From the NCBI GenBank assembly GCA_023284085.1, contig JAKVHY010000021.1, positions 1 through 64,000 of the forward strand: DNA of 64,000 nucleotides, in the 5' to 3' direction. Below are positions 57,397 through 64,000 of the stretch, piece by piece. Position 1 is the first letter of the stretch. Every line of letters starts with the position of its first letter. A program made the position numbers and the translations under genes. The notes under the pieces were generated by a model that searched no databases, was not told the origin of the DNA, and worked only from the letters and a program-made list of their open reading frames with translations. This DNA comes from Shewanella benthica. GTDB lineage: Bacteria; Pseudomonadota; Gammaproteobacteria; Enterobacterales; Shewanellaceae.

Positions 57397-57418
57397 GCCT
57401 TCGAGTTAAGTCGAAGGC
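57397..57418 (-). terminator. terminator of chemoreceptor gene
   Basis: Stem GCCTTCGA / TCGAAGGC with a 6-base loop, followed by TTTTATCTT on the minus strand, about 37 bases after the stop at 57455. Confidence 0.75.
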
Positions 57419-57454
57419 AGTAATTTAACGGTCTAGCTGAACAGGTTGTTAAAT

Positions 57455-59083
57455 CTATACCTTAAATTGCCCCAGCGTCGATGAGATATCTGTGGCCAAT
57501 TCCTGCAGTTGCTGTCCGGCTATCTCTATCTGCTGAGCCCCTTGAGCCGACTCATCGAATGCCTCTCTGATGTTTTCGATATTATGATGCAAGGCATCAA
57601 CCACCACACTCTGCTCTTCGGTTGCCGAGGCTATCTGAGTATTCATATCGGCGACCACATCTATATCGGCACTAATATCCGCAAAGGCTGCGGCGGTGAG
57701 TTTTGCCTGTTGCACACTCGAGTCTGCTTTTTTTCTGCCTAAGTCTATGGTGTGGACAGCTTCCTCAACTTGGGTCTGCATGCTAAGGATCATGCGTTCA
57801 ATATCTTGTGTCGACTGCTGGGTGCGCATGGCTAAGGTGCGTACCTCATCGGCGACCACCGCAAAACCACGGCCATGCTCACCGGCTCTGGCAGCTTCTA
57901 TGGCCGCATTTAGTGCCAATAGATTAGTCTGGTCGGCAATCGACTTAATGACATCTAAGATACTGCTGATGTCGTGGGCCTCTTGCTTTAAGCCATTCAT
58001 TGCGGCCACTATTTGATGAACGGTATCGGACAGCTCATTGATGAAGGTGATGTTATCCTCAACCAGAATATTGCCTTTCGATGCCCTGTCTTGAACGGTC
58101 AGAACCGATTTTGCTGCTTCGGCGGCGTTGCGAGCAACATCGGTAATGGTGGCGCTCATCTCGTGGATGGCTGTGGCGACTTGGTGGTTCTCGATCTGGT
58201 GCTGGGTCATCAGCTCCCGGGAGCGGCTGGTGATCAGCGACATCTCACCTGTGGCACTATCCAGGACAGTTTGGCTCTGGTGCATCTCGATTATGATCTG
58301 GCGAACCTTTTCGGCAAATTGATTAAATCCGCAAGCCAGTTGTGCCAGTTCATCCTTACTCGATACCGCGAGTCTGATGGTCAGATCGCCACCTCCCTGA
58401 GCAATCTCTTCCATTGCGCTCGTTGTAGCGTTTAGCGGGCGTGTGATCGAGCGTATGACAAACATGGATGCGAAGAAAATCATTGTCAGCAAGAGGCTGA
58501 AGAAAATAACTCTCTCTTTAATGAGCTGCGCAAATTCTGCATCGATATCGTCGGTATAGACGCCAGTTGCTAAGATCCAGCCCCAGGGGCGGTATAGTTT
58601 AACGAAAGTCAGCTTGGGCTCGAGAGTCGAGGAGCCGGCCTTAGTCCAGACATAATCGACATAACCTTCGCCGCCTCTGCGTATCGCGTCGAGGAAGGCG
58701 ACATAGACTTTTTTCCCCGTGGGATCGGTGAAGTTAATCAGGTTATTACCGACATCTTTCTGGCTGGTGCCATGGGCAAGCTGAGTGGCCTCGGTGTCGA
58801 AGATCCACAAATAATTCTGGCCTCGATAGCGTAGGGCGGTGATCTCCGCTTTGACCTGTTCGCGTGCTTCTGAGACTGTCATATCACCTTTCTCGACAGC
58901 GGACTGTGCTCGCCCAAATAGAGATATCGCCGAGTTGACCACGCTACTAATTTCGGCTTTTCGCTCGGCCAGCATATTAGATTTCAGCTCGGAGGCTTCA
59001 TATGCGGAGCTTATGATAAACGCAAGCACCACAAAAATTAATAGCAACCAGATCCTTTGTACGATAGAGAGGCGATTGAGCAT
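57455..59083 (-). CDS. methyl-accepting chemotaxis protein with sCache_2 sensor, between the modules
   Basis: 542 residues: a TM helix (LLIFVVLAFIISSAYEAS), a periplasmic single-Cache domain with the LRYRGQNYLWIFD and AHGTSQKDVGNNL motifs, a second TM helix, HAMP and a standard signalling tip ([21 protein letters not shown]). sCache_2 domains bind small carboxylates in several characterised receptors. The gene lies between the TetR gene and module B on the same strand as both modules, so it may steer the cell towards the module substrate. A degenerate operator-like sequence (TTGTGAT-GACT-CCCGCGAA, 59167-59185) lies upstream. Confidence 0.88.
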   Translation of the reverse strand: MLNRLSIVQRIWLLLIFVVLAFIISSAYEASELKSNMLAERKAEISSVVNSAISLFGRAQSAVEKGDMTVSEAREQVKAEITALRYRGQNYLWIFDTEATQLAHGTSQKDVGNNLINFTDPTGKKVYVAFLDAIRRGGEGYVDYVWTKAGSSTLEPKLTFVKLYRPWGWILATGVYTDDIDAEFAQLIKERVIFFSLLLTMIFFASMFVIRSITRPLNATTSAMEEIAQGGGDLTIRLAVSSKDELAQLACGFNQFAEKVRQIIIEMHQSQTVLDSATGEMSLITSRSRELMTQHQIENHQVATAIHEMSATITDVARNAAEAAKSVLTVQDRASKGNILVEDNITFINELSDTVHQIVAAMNGLKQEAHDISSILDVIKSIADQTNLLALNAAIEAARAGEHGRGFAVVADEVRTLAMRTQQSTQDIERMILSMQTQVEEAVHTIDLGRKKADSSVQQAKLTAAAFADISADIDVVADMNTQIASATEEQSVVVDALHHNIENIREAFDESAQGAQQIEIAGQQLQELATDISSTLGQFKV

Positions 59084-59406
59084 ATTTTCATCCGAGTCAG
59101 ATTATTTGATCATTTAGAATTTTCTAAATTGTTGCTTTATATTGTTTTTTATTTGGATATTTTATGTTGTGATGACTCCCGCGAATAAATTTTCCGGGTT
59201 TGTATGTGTATTGTTCTAGTTTTTTTTGAAAAAAAAGCCTTCGATTTGACTCGAAGGCCGGACCTAAGGTGTCGATATGGTGTGACTGCGATGAGTAAAT
59301 AATCATGAGCCATGAGTAATGAGTCGGTCCTAAAATTAAAGTAGCTAGCTTTCGACGGGAACTTTGCCAAAGCACTAGCTATTCTTGTCTTGCTTAACAG
59401 ACTGAG
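59084..59406. promoter_or_regulatory. intergenic region upstream of chemoreceptor
   Basis: About 320 AT-rich bases. It contains the chemoreceptor promoter, the degenerate operator-like sequence at 59167-59185 and the porin B terminator at 59231. Overlapping open frames here are short, AT-rich and without ribosome binding sites. Confidence 0.5.
59231..59259 (-). terminator. terminator of module B operon
   Basis: Stem GCCTTCGA / TCGAAGGC with a 6-base loop, followed by a run of T on the minus strand. The stem matches the chemoreceptor terminator. Confidence 0.85.
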
Positions 59407-60537
59407 CTAAAAGTAGTAACCGAAGTTAATGTTGATACGCTTGTCCCAATCGTCGCCCATCTCAGGCAGGCCTACATGGTCATTATTGGCTGTAGAGAAG
59501 GTCATGTTCTTACCCATGATGAAGTCGACCATGGTGTAAGTTGCCCCCGCCGCAATCGCGACGCCGGTGACATTCTGCAGGCTGTCATCATAGCTTTGGT
59601 CTTCAACATCCGGGGTCATCAAGCCAAAATCATTGTAGAACTTGAGGCTGCCCCAGTCAGTTGAGATGGTCTTAGAGATGTTCGCGCTGTATGCCTGGCC
59701 TTTCGAGGCAATTTCATATTGCCAGCTGACCACTGACACACCAATCTTGTTCGGATCGACTGCATCGGCGGCATCGTATTCATATTGCATCGCCTGTAGC
59801 ATCAGCTCCCAACCTTGATAAGTGCTATCCAGGTGAAGTGCTGCGGCGTAACGGTCGCCTGTGTTGCCTGTCTTGCTGTTGTAGATCTGGCCAAATTGTA
59901 CCGAGCCGCCGAAGGTGGTTGAGCCACCATCATGTTCAAATTGGTATGTCTGACGTAGATTTAACTGATTGGTCTCTTCGTTGTTGTATTCGGTGCCGTT
60001 GATGGTGCCGGTATAGAGATCGGTGGCGTAACGCTTATTTTCGCTCGCGCCGTATTCCGGATTCTTGTAGAAAGCCAGATCTGTGTGCCAGCCATTGTTC
60101 TCATAGACAGCCTTGATACCTATATCATGGTCATCCTCGAAACCTAAATAGTAGGGAATGCCAAACCAGAAACTGTTAGAGATAAAGCCTGGGTTACCGA
60201 AGGGCACCTTGTTGATACCAAACTGTAGCTGCCAGTCGGTATCTAAGTCGTAGTAAGCGTAGCCATATTTGATGTAGTCGGTACTGGAGGTGAAGCGGTA
60301 TTCAGCAGAGAGTCCCCAGTCACCTTTCTTACCGTTAAACTTGATGGCGGCCATATCAAAAGTAAGATCGCCACCTTTGTCTTTAGAGGCTTCACTGTAA
60401 TCTTTATAGGCGTAGTTAACCCGCACCGCGCCACCAATATTGATACCGTCTTCTGCGGCAACCGGGGCTGAAGTACCCACTATCGTCATAGCGGCCATGA
60501 GCGCTGAGAGCGCAAAGAGTGTCTTTTTCATCATCAT
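59407..60537 (-). CDS. outer membrane porin-like protein, module B copy
   Basis: 376 residues, close paralogue of the protein at 53181-54317; most of the mature chain is identical, with the same start (GGAVRVNYAYKDYSEAS) and NFGYYF end. It is the last gene of the module B operon. Such high identity contrasts with the divergent flavoproteins and cupins of the two modules. It is probably an outer-membrane entry channel for the substrate. No named family recognised. Confidence 0.8.
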   Translation of the reverse strand: MMMKKTLFALSALMAAMTIVGTSAPVAAEDGINIGGAVRVNYAYKDYSEASKDKGGDLTFDMAAIKFNGKKGDWGLSAEYRFTSSTDYIKYGYAYYDLDTDWQLQFGINKVPFGNPGFISNSFWFGIPYYLGFEDDHDIGIKAVYENNGWHTDLAFYKNPEYGASENKRYATDLYTGTINGTEYNNEETNQLNLRQTYQFEHDGGSTTFGGSVQFGQIYNSKTGNTGDRYAAALHLDSTYQGWELMLQAMQYEYDAADAVDPNKIGVSVVSWQYEIASKGQAYSANISKTISTDWGSLKFYNDFGLMTPDVEDQSYDDSLQNVTGVAIAAGATYTMVDFIMGKNMTFSTANNDHVGLPEMGDDWDKRININFGYYF

Positions 60538-60560
60538 TACCTTTGTATTTTATTTGTGAC

Positions 60561-61034
60561 TTAACGAATTCGTGTCGGTGCTCTATGGCTTGTATTTGAC
60601 GTGCTGACTTGCACCGGATACGCGATAGCTTCGATGCCTTTCATCTGGTAACCGGTTTTTGCAAAACCTGCCTGTTCACTCTTCACGCTCAAGATCCCGG
60701 CGATATACATAGGTTGTTGCAGATCGGGTATCTTGATGGGGACATCGAACGCGACATGGATCAATTGGTTTGGCGGAGCAGGCCGAGTGTGGACACTGGC
60801 GCCTTGTTGTGGCGTTAATAAAAAGTGCTTGGTATAGCCACTTTTTTGGCCATCTAGTGGCACCATGAAACCCGGGATAATCACTTTTTTACCATCAAGT
60901 TCTAGATTGACATTGGTTTCTACCGCTAAGCCAGCAGGCCCTGGAGCCAAGTTGTTCCAAAGGATTGATATCGCCTCTTCGGCTAAAAGGTTTGGGCTAA
61001 AGAGTAAACTAAGAGCCAAAATAAGTTTTTTCAT
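60561..61034 (-). CDS. DUF3299 family secreted protein, module B
   Basis: About 157 residues with a signal peptide (MKKLILALSLLFSPNLLA). The DUF3299 core is visible (ISILWNNLAP, KKVIIPGFMVPLDG, FLLTPQQGASVHTRPAPPNQ). In many relatives the loop reads GACIH with a Cys; here it is GASVH, a loss of that Cys. Function in this family is not established; it is often next to ABC transporters or metal-related genes. Module A has no counterpart. The ATG at 61034 is preferred over the upstream start. Confidence 0.78.
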   Translation of the reverse strand: MKKLILALSLLFSPNLLAEEAISILWNNLAPGPAGLAVETNVNLELDGKKVIIPGFMVPLDGQKSGYTKHFLLTPQQGASVHTRPAPPNQLIHVAFDVPIKIPDLQQPMYIAGILSVKSEQAGFAKTGYQMKGIEAIAYPVQVSTSNTSHRAPTRIR

Positions 61035-61095
61035 AGTATTTAATAGTGAGGCCAAGCTGGCTCGGCCTCACTCTCTGCTTAAGGGTTAAGTTTGA

Positions 61096-61839
61096 TTACT
61101 TAGATTTTTGGACCACGTCCCAACCGTAACCACCATTACCAGAGCGAACGAGTTTAGAGTTGGTGTATGGAATGAAATCAAACATCAGTTGCTCACCAGG
61201 ACCTACATCTTGTGGCCACTGGTACTTGAAGGTTGAGAACTTGCCATCGAGTGGGAACCAGTACATGTAGATCAGATCCTGATCGTCAAACGTGTTAGGT
61301 GTGTAGTGCATCGCTTTACTTGGGATTTCAATATAGTCTTTAGGCCCAAATGGTTGCATACGCTCTTGTGACCAAGTAAGACCAGCACCACTGATGCCGT
61401 AGTAACATTCCATTTCACGATGGTAATGCGGCGCAGCAGTACCAGGTGCAACACGCACTAAACCGATAACCGTTGGTTCATCGTTTAGCTCTTTCCAGCA
61501 CATGCCAACTTCAGTCGCAGATGCGCCACCTGCTGGGCATGGGATCAAGTTGCTTGGGTCATCAACACGCCAAGTTAACCAGCCAGAGTCATTTGCGCCT
61601 TTGCCGCCGTGATCGTTTGACTTGATGTTGTAAATATCTTTTTCACCCGACTTAAGCTCTTCAATGTAGGCCATGGCCTGCTCTTGTTTACACACCATAG
61701 GCATGACTTTAGTTGGTGCATTAATTGTTGATAAAGTTGGCTGTGCATTGTGCCAAGGTTGATCGGCTGGTTTATCACCGGCGACAGCACAACCTGTCAC
61801 AAGAATTGCTGAAGCGACTAGTAGTTTTTTCATCATCAT
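61096..61839 (-). CDS. secreted cupin, module B (probable lipoprotein)
   Basis: 247 residues; the leader ends in ILVTGC, a lipobox, so Cys17 may be lipid-modified and the protein held at a membrane. One cupin domain with His138, His140, Glu144 in PHYHREMECYY, then His178 in IPSKAMHYT. It is homologous to the module A cupin across the whole chain, including ECYY and the C-terminal FKYQWPQDV segment. It lies inside the operon between the cytochrome and DUF3299 genes. The reaction is unknown; an acid-producing lyase is one possibility. Confidence 0.82.
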   Translation of the reverse strand: MMMKKLLVASAILVTGCAVAGDKPADQPWHNAQPTLSTINAPTKVMPMVCKQEQAMAYIEELKSGEKDIYNIKSNDHGGKGANDSGWLTWRVDDPSNLIPCPAGGASATEVGMCWKELNDEPTVIGLVRVAPGTAAPHYHREMECYYGISGAGLTWSQERMQPFGPKDYIEIPSKAMHYTPNTFDDQDLIYMYWFPLDGKFSTFKYQWPQDVGPGEQLMFDFIPYTNSKLVRSGNGGYGWDVVQKSK

Positions 61840-61928
61840 TCCTAATTTAGTTTTAATATTATGTAGTTACTTTTATTTTGGAGCCGCTTAGGCTGCTCCA
61901 TATTTAAATTGAGATAAATTATTAACGT

Positions 61929-62291
61929 CTATTTATGCTCATATTTGAATTTTGGGAAGTCGAAGTTATGGCAGTCCATACAGATGGCCTTCTTCGGTGT
62001 ATGCTCGCCGTGACACTCCATACATGGGGCTTCTTGGCCGTAATGCATGCTGTCATGAGGGTTCTGTTTGGCATCGTGGCCTTCGCGTTTAGTTTGCTCT
62101 GCCAGGTCGCTCATATCGTGACATTGCAGACATGAATCATCGGACGGGAAGACTTTCATACCTTGGTCATGGCAGGTCTTACAGCCAGAGTCATAGACCA
62201 TGTCGTGATATTCTCTCTTATTCTGCGCTTGGGCCGACATCGCCAAGCAGGCACCGAGAGTGAGCACAAGTAATGTGTTAAATTTTTTCAT
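61929..62291 (-). CDS. periplasmic tetraheme cytochrome c, module B
   Basis: 120 residues with a signal peptide ending at AQAQ and four CxxCH motifs (CKTCH, CLQCH, CMECH and CMDCH). It lies 10 bases after the flavoprotein gene and is the separate electron-donating subunit, like the module A cytochrome. Reduction by CymA or another quinol dehydrogenase is inferred; no such gene is in the window. Confidence 0.92.
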   Translation of the reverse strand: MKKFNTLLVLTLGACLAMSAQAQNKREYHDMVYDSGCKTCHDQGMKVFPSDDSCLQCHDMSDLAEQTKREGHDAKQNPHDSMHYGQEAPCMECHGEHTPKKAICMDCHNFDFPKFKYEHK

Positions 62292-62301
62292 CTTCTAATC
62301 C

Positions 62302-63804
62302 TTATGCTTTCATGATTGAGCGAGCAGCGGTGACACCGAATGCCATACATTCAGGGGTTGAGCAGCCACCGAGTCGGCTGACACCATGTACACCGCCGGA
62401 TACTTCGCCTGCTGCGTATAATCCGGGAATTTTTTCACCCGTTTTAGCGGCGATCACCTCGGCCTTGGTATTAATTTGAATGCCACCCTGGCAGTAGTGC
62501 ACTTTTGGCCATAGGCGCTGGACGATGAAAGGGGCTGTTAGGTAGATACCTGCGCTCATGTTCATACGTTTACCAAACTGAAGGTCTTCTCCGGCCTTAA
62601 CATATGTGTTCCAGTCCTCAATCTGTTTCTTCAGTGCTTTAAGAGGTAAGTCGAAATGCTTGGCGATGGCTTCTACGCTATCGAACTCCCAGGCGACGTT
62701 ATAACGAAGCACGTTTGCCATAGAGGGATCTTTTTCAGCTTCATGCTTCGGCGCAATAAGCAGAGCTGGATTGGGGTTGCCATCTTTATCGCGACGTAAC
62801 ACTTCCAGATCGGCACGGGTCTTACGATCGGCCGTTTCATTCATGAAACGTTGACCTGTGTTACGGTCGATGGCGACAGAGTGTGGGAAGTTATATAGCG
62901 AGAAACCTGCGCCATAGCCGAATCCACCTTCATCCGGTGAAGCCCAAGGACCAGACTGGATGAAGCTTAGGTGAACCGGCATAGCACCTTCGGCGATCAT
63001 GGCGATCAGGCCATCACCAGTGGCTCCACGGGCGTTGGTACAGCCGACCTCAGCCCCCAAACTTGGATCAAGTGCCTGGCGGAATTTGACGTTGGCGGCA
63101 AAACCACCTGTGGCAATCAGCACACCCTTCTCGGCGCGAATGTTGATAAGCTTACCCGAGTCTTCGTGTCCGAAGTGGTATCCCTTGCGTACTTGAATAC
63201 CCAGTACCTTGCCATCTTTGGCGGTGATCAGATGTTCAAATTTATGGCGGATTTTTGTCTTCACGCCATAGCTACGTGCGGTTTTAAGCATAGGGCGGAT
63301 GAAGCCTGCACCGCTACGCTCGATGACCTGATGGCTGCGAGTGGCGCTGGTGCCGCCCGTGTTGATGATGTGGTCGCGGTAAACACAACCGCAATCTTTG
63401 GTGAGTTGATAGATATATGGGCCCAGCTCGGCACTGTGTTTGAGTAACTCTTCGCTGGCATAGCCTCGACCGGATTTCAGCTGGTCTTGCACCATCAGCT
63501 CTGCGCTGTCTTCGATACCTAGTTGTTTTTGTAGCTCGGTATTGGCGAAACAGGCTTGTCCAGCGTTTAGGGTACTGTTACCGCCGTACACCCCGAGCTT
63601 TTCGAATACCACGATATCCTTGGCGCCTAACTTGCCAGCTTCGACTGCTGCGGCGAGCCCTGCGAAGCCAGAGCCTACGATGACGACTTCATGTTCTTCA
63701 TCCCATTTTATATCGGAAGAGTTTGCACTTACCGAGAGGGGAGCGAATGCGCCGACTGCTGCGGCCCCTGCACCAAATTTTAAGAATGATCGTCTTGTTT
63801 GCAT
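62302..63804 (-). CDS. Tat-exported FAD-dependent reductase, module B
   Basis: 500 residues, beginning with a Tat motif (TRRSFLKFGAGAA), FAD-binding VVIVGSGFAGLAAAVEAG, and the same architecture as the module A protein at roughly 40 percent identity by eye. The catalytic Arg is kept in RFMNETADRKT, the SPDEGGFG segment is shared with module A, and the His504 position is Tyr in VHYCQGG. HGVSRLGGC keeps the substrate-binding Arg. The substrate is therefore probably not fumarate. It is the first gene of the five-gene module B operon (flavoprotein, cytochrome, cupin, DUF3299, porin). Confidence 0.86.
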   Translation of the reverse strand: MQTRRSFLKFGAGAAAVGAFAPLSVSANSSDIKWDEEHEVVIVGSGFAGLAAAVEAGKLGAKDIVVFEKLGVYGGNSTLNAGQACFANTELQKQLGIEDSAELMVQDQLKSGRGYASEELLKHSAELGPYIYQLTKDCGCVYRDHIINTGGTSATRSHQVIERSGAGFIRPMLKTARSYGVKTKIRHKFEHLITAKDGKVLGIQVRKGYHFGHEDSGKLINIRAEKGVLIATGGFAANVKFRQALDPSLGAEVGCTNARGATGDGLIAMIAEGAMPVHLSFIQSGPWASPDEGGFGYGAGFSLYNFPHSVAIDRNTGQRFMNETADRKTRADLEVLRRDKDGNPNPALLIAPKHEAEKDPSMANVLRYNVAWEFDSVEAIAKHFDLPLKALKKQIEDWNTYVKAGEDLQFGKRMNMSAGIYLTAPFIVQRLWPKVHYCQGGIQINTKAEVIAAKTGEKIPGLYAAGEVSGGVHGVSRLGGCSTPECMAFGVTAARSIMKA

Positions 63805-64000
63805 ATTGTTATCTCCGATTAACTTGGGGTAACAATATGCTTTGTAATCTTATTCAAATATGCGCTGAATCACACTTTGTTATCGGGGATAAAGTTTTTT
63901 GTGGGGGACTTCAAGAAAATGTTTCTTTTATGTATTAATAATATTGAATATAAATGAAAATATCTAAAAATAACTGTTACCGGGTCGATTTATGAAATGT
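63805..64000. promoter_or_regulatory. upstream region of module B with weak CRP-like site
   Basis: Promoter region of the module B operon. TATGC-GCTGAA-TCACA at 63859-63874 matches TGTGA-N6-TCACA at 8 of 10 bases, with a complete right half. None of the TetR-type inverted repeats seen at module A is present. The window ends here, so a regulator further upstream cannot be excluded. Confidence 0.45.

Overview
The window looks like a chromosomal stretch of a marine Shewanella. The evidence is the gene repertoire: secreted subtilases with GlyGly-CTERM tails, TorD-type molybdoenzyme operons, Tat-exported flavoprotein reductases paired with small tetraheme cytochromes, Cache-domain chemoreceptors, and ytfK, zapB and srkA-dsbA. 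Base composition is moderate. The genus is inferred from protein family content; the species is not resolved (the S. sediminis/S. woodyi type of lineage would fit).

Layout: 1-464 is the end of an rRNA operon (23S 3' end, 5S, terminator). 701-3704 is a GDP-mannose pair (phosphomannomutase, ManC). 4221-12359 holds two divergent, very large secreted subtilisin-family proteins with GlyGly-CTERM anchors; the second has lost the catalytic Asp and Ser and looks like a pseudoprotease. 12780-21226 carries a CadC-like regulator with a beta-propeller, a BamA/TamA-type outer-membrane protein, a ThrE-type exporter, a MAPEG protein and YgiQ. 21307-21589 is a MITE-like element whose right inverted repeat reaches into the start codon of a DUF1232 gene. 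21935-26977 has a SnoaL-isochorismatase fusion with a divergent LysR regulator, a chemoreceptor and a porin.

27148-37165 is an anaerobic respiration island. It has a four-gene molybdoenzyme operon (catalytic subunit, Fe-S subunit, TorD chaperone, FdhC-like cytochrome b), a LysR regulator, and a TtrBA-like Fe-S/molybdoenzyme pair without a membrane anchor gene. The 3' end of the TtrA-like gene is tandemly duplicated with a 194-bp period. 37895-50923 is mixed housekeeping: a secreted unknown, a YSC84 protein, an S9 peptidase, a truncated 7TM regulator-like protein, YgbA, a Glu-Pro repeat membrane protein, DUF3630-srkA-dsbA, ytfK, zapB, an outer-membrane barrel and a lipase-like hydrolase.

51022-63804 is the most interesting part. 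Two parallel modules each encode a secreted cupin with a complete His-His-Glu-His metal site, a Tat-exported FAD reductase that keeps the catalytic Arg of fumarate reductases but not their Thr-Glu-Arg signature, a tetraheme c-type cytochrome, and near-identical outer-membrane porins. Between them lie a TetR-family regulator and a Cache chemoreceptor. Inverted repeats of the type TTCGTGAG-N4-CTCGCGAA lie upstream of the cupin gene and the flavoprotein transcript of module A and upstream of the TetR gene, next to CRP-like sites. I infer a periplasmic pathway in which a cupin enzyme acts on an imported organic compound and the flavoprotein-cytochrome pair uses it, or the product, as a respiratory electron acceptor. 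The substrate cannot be read from the sequence.
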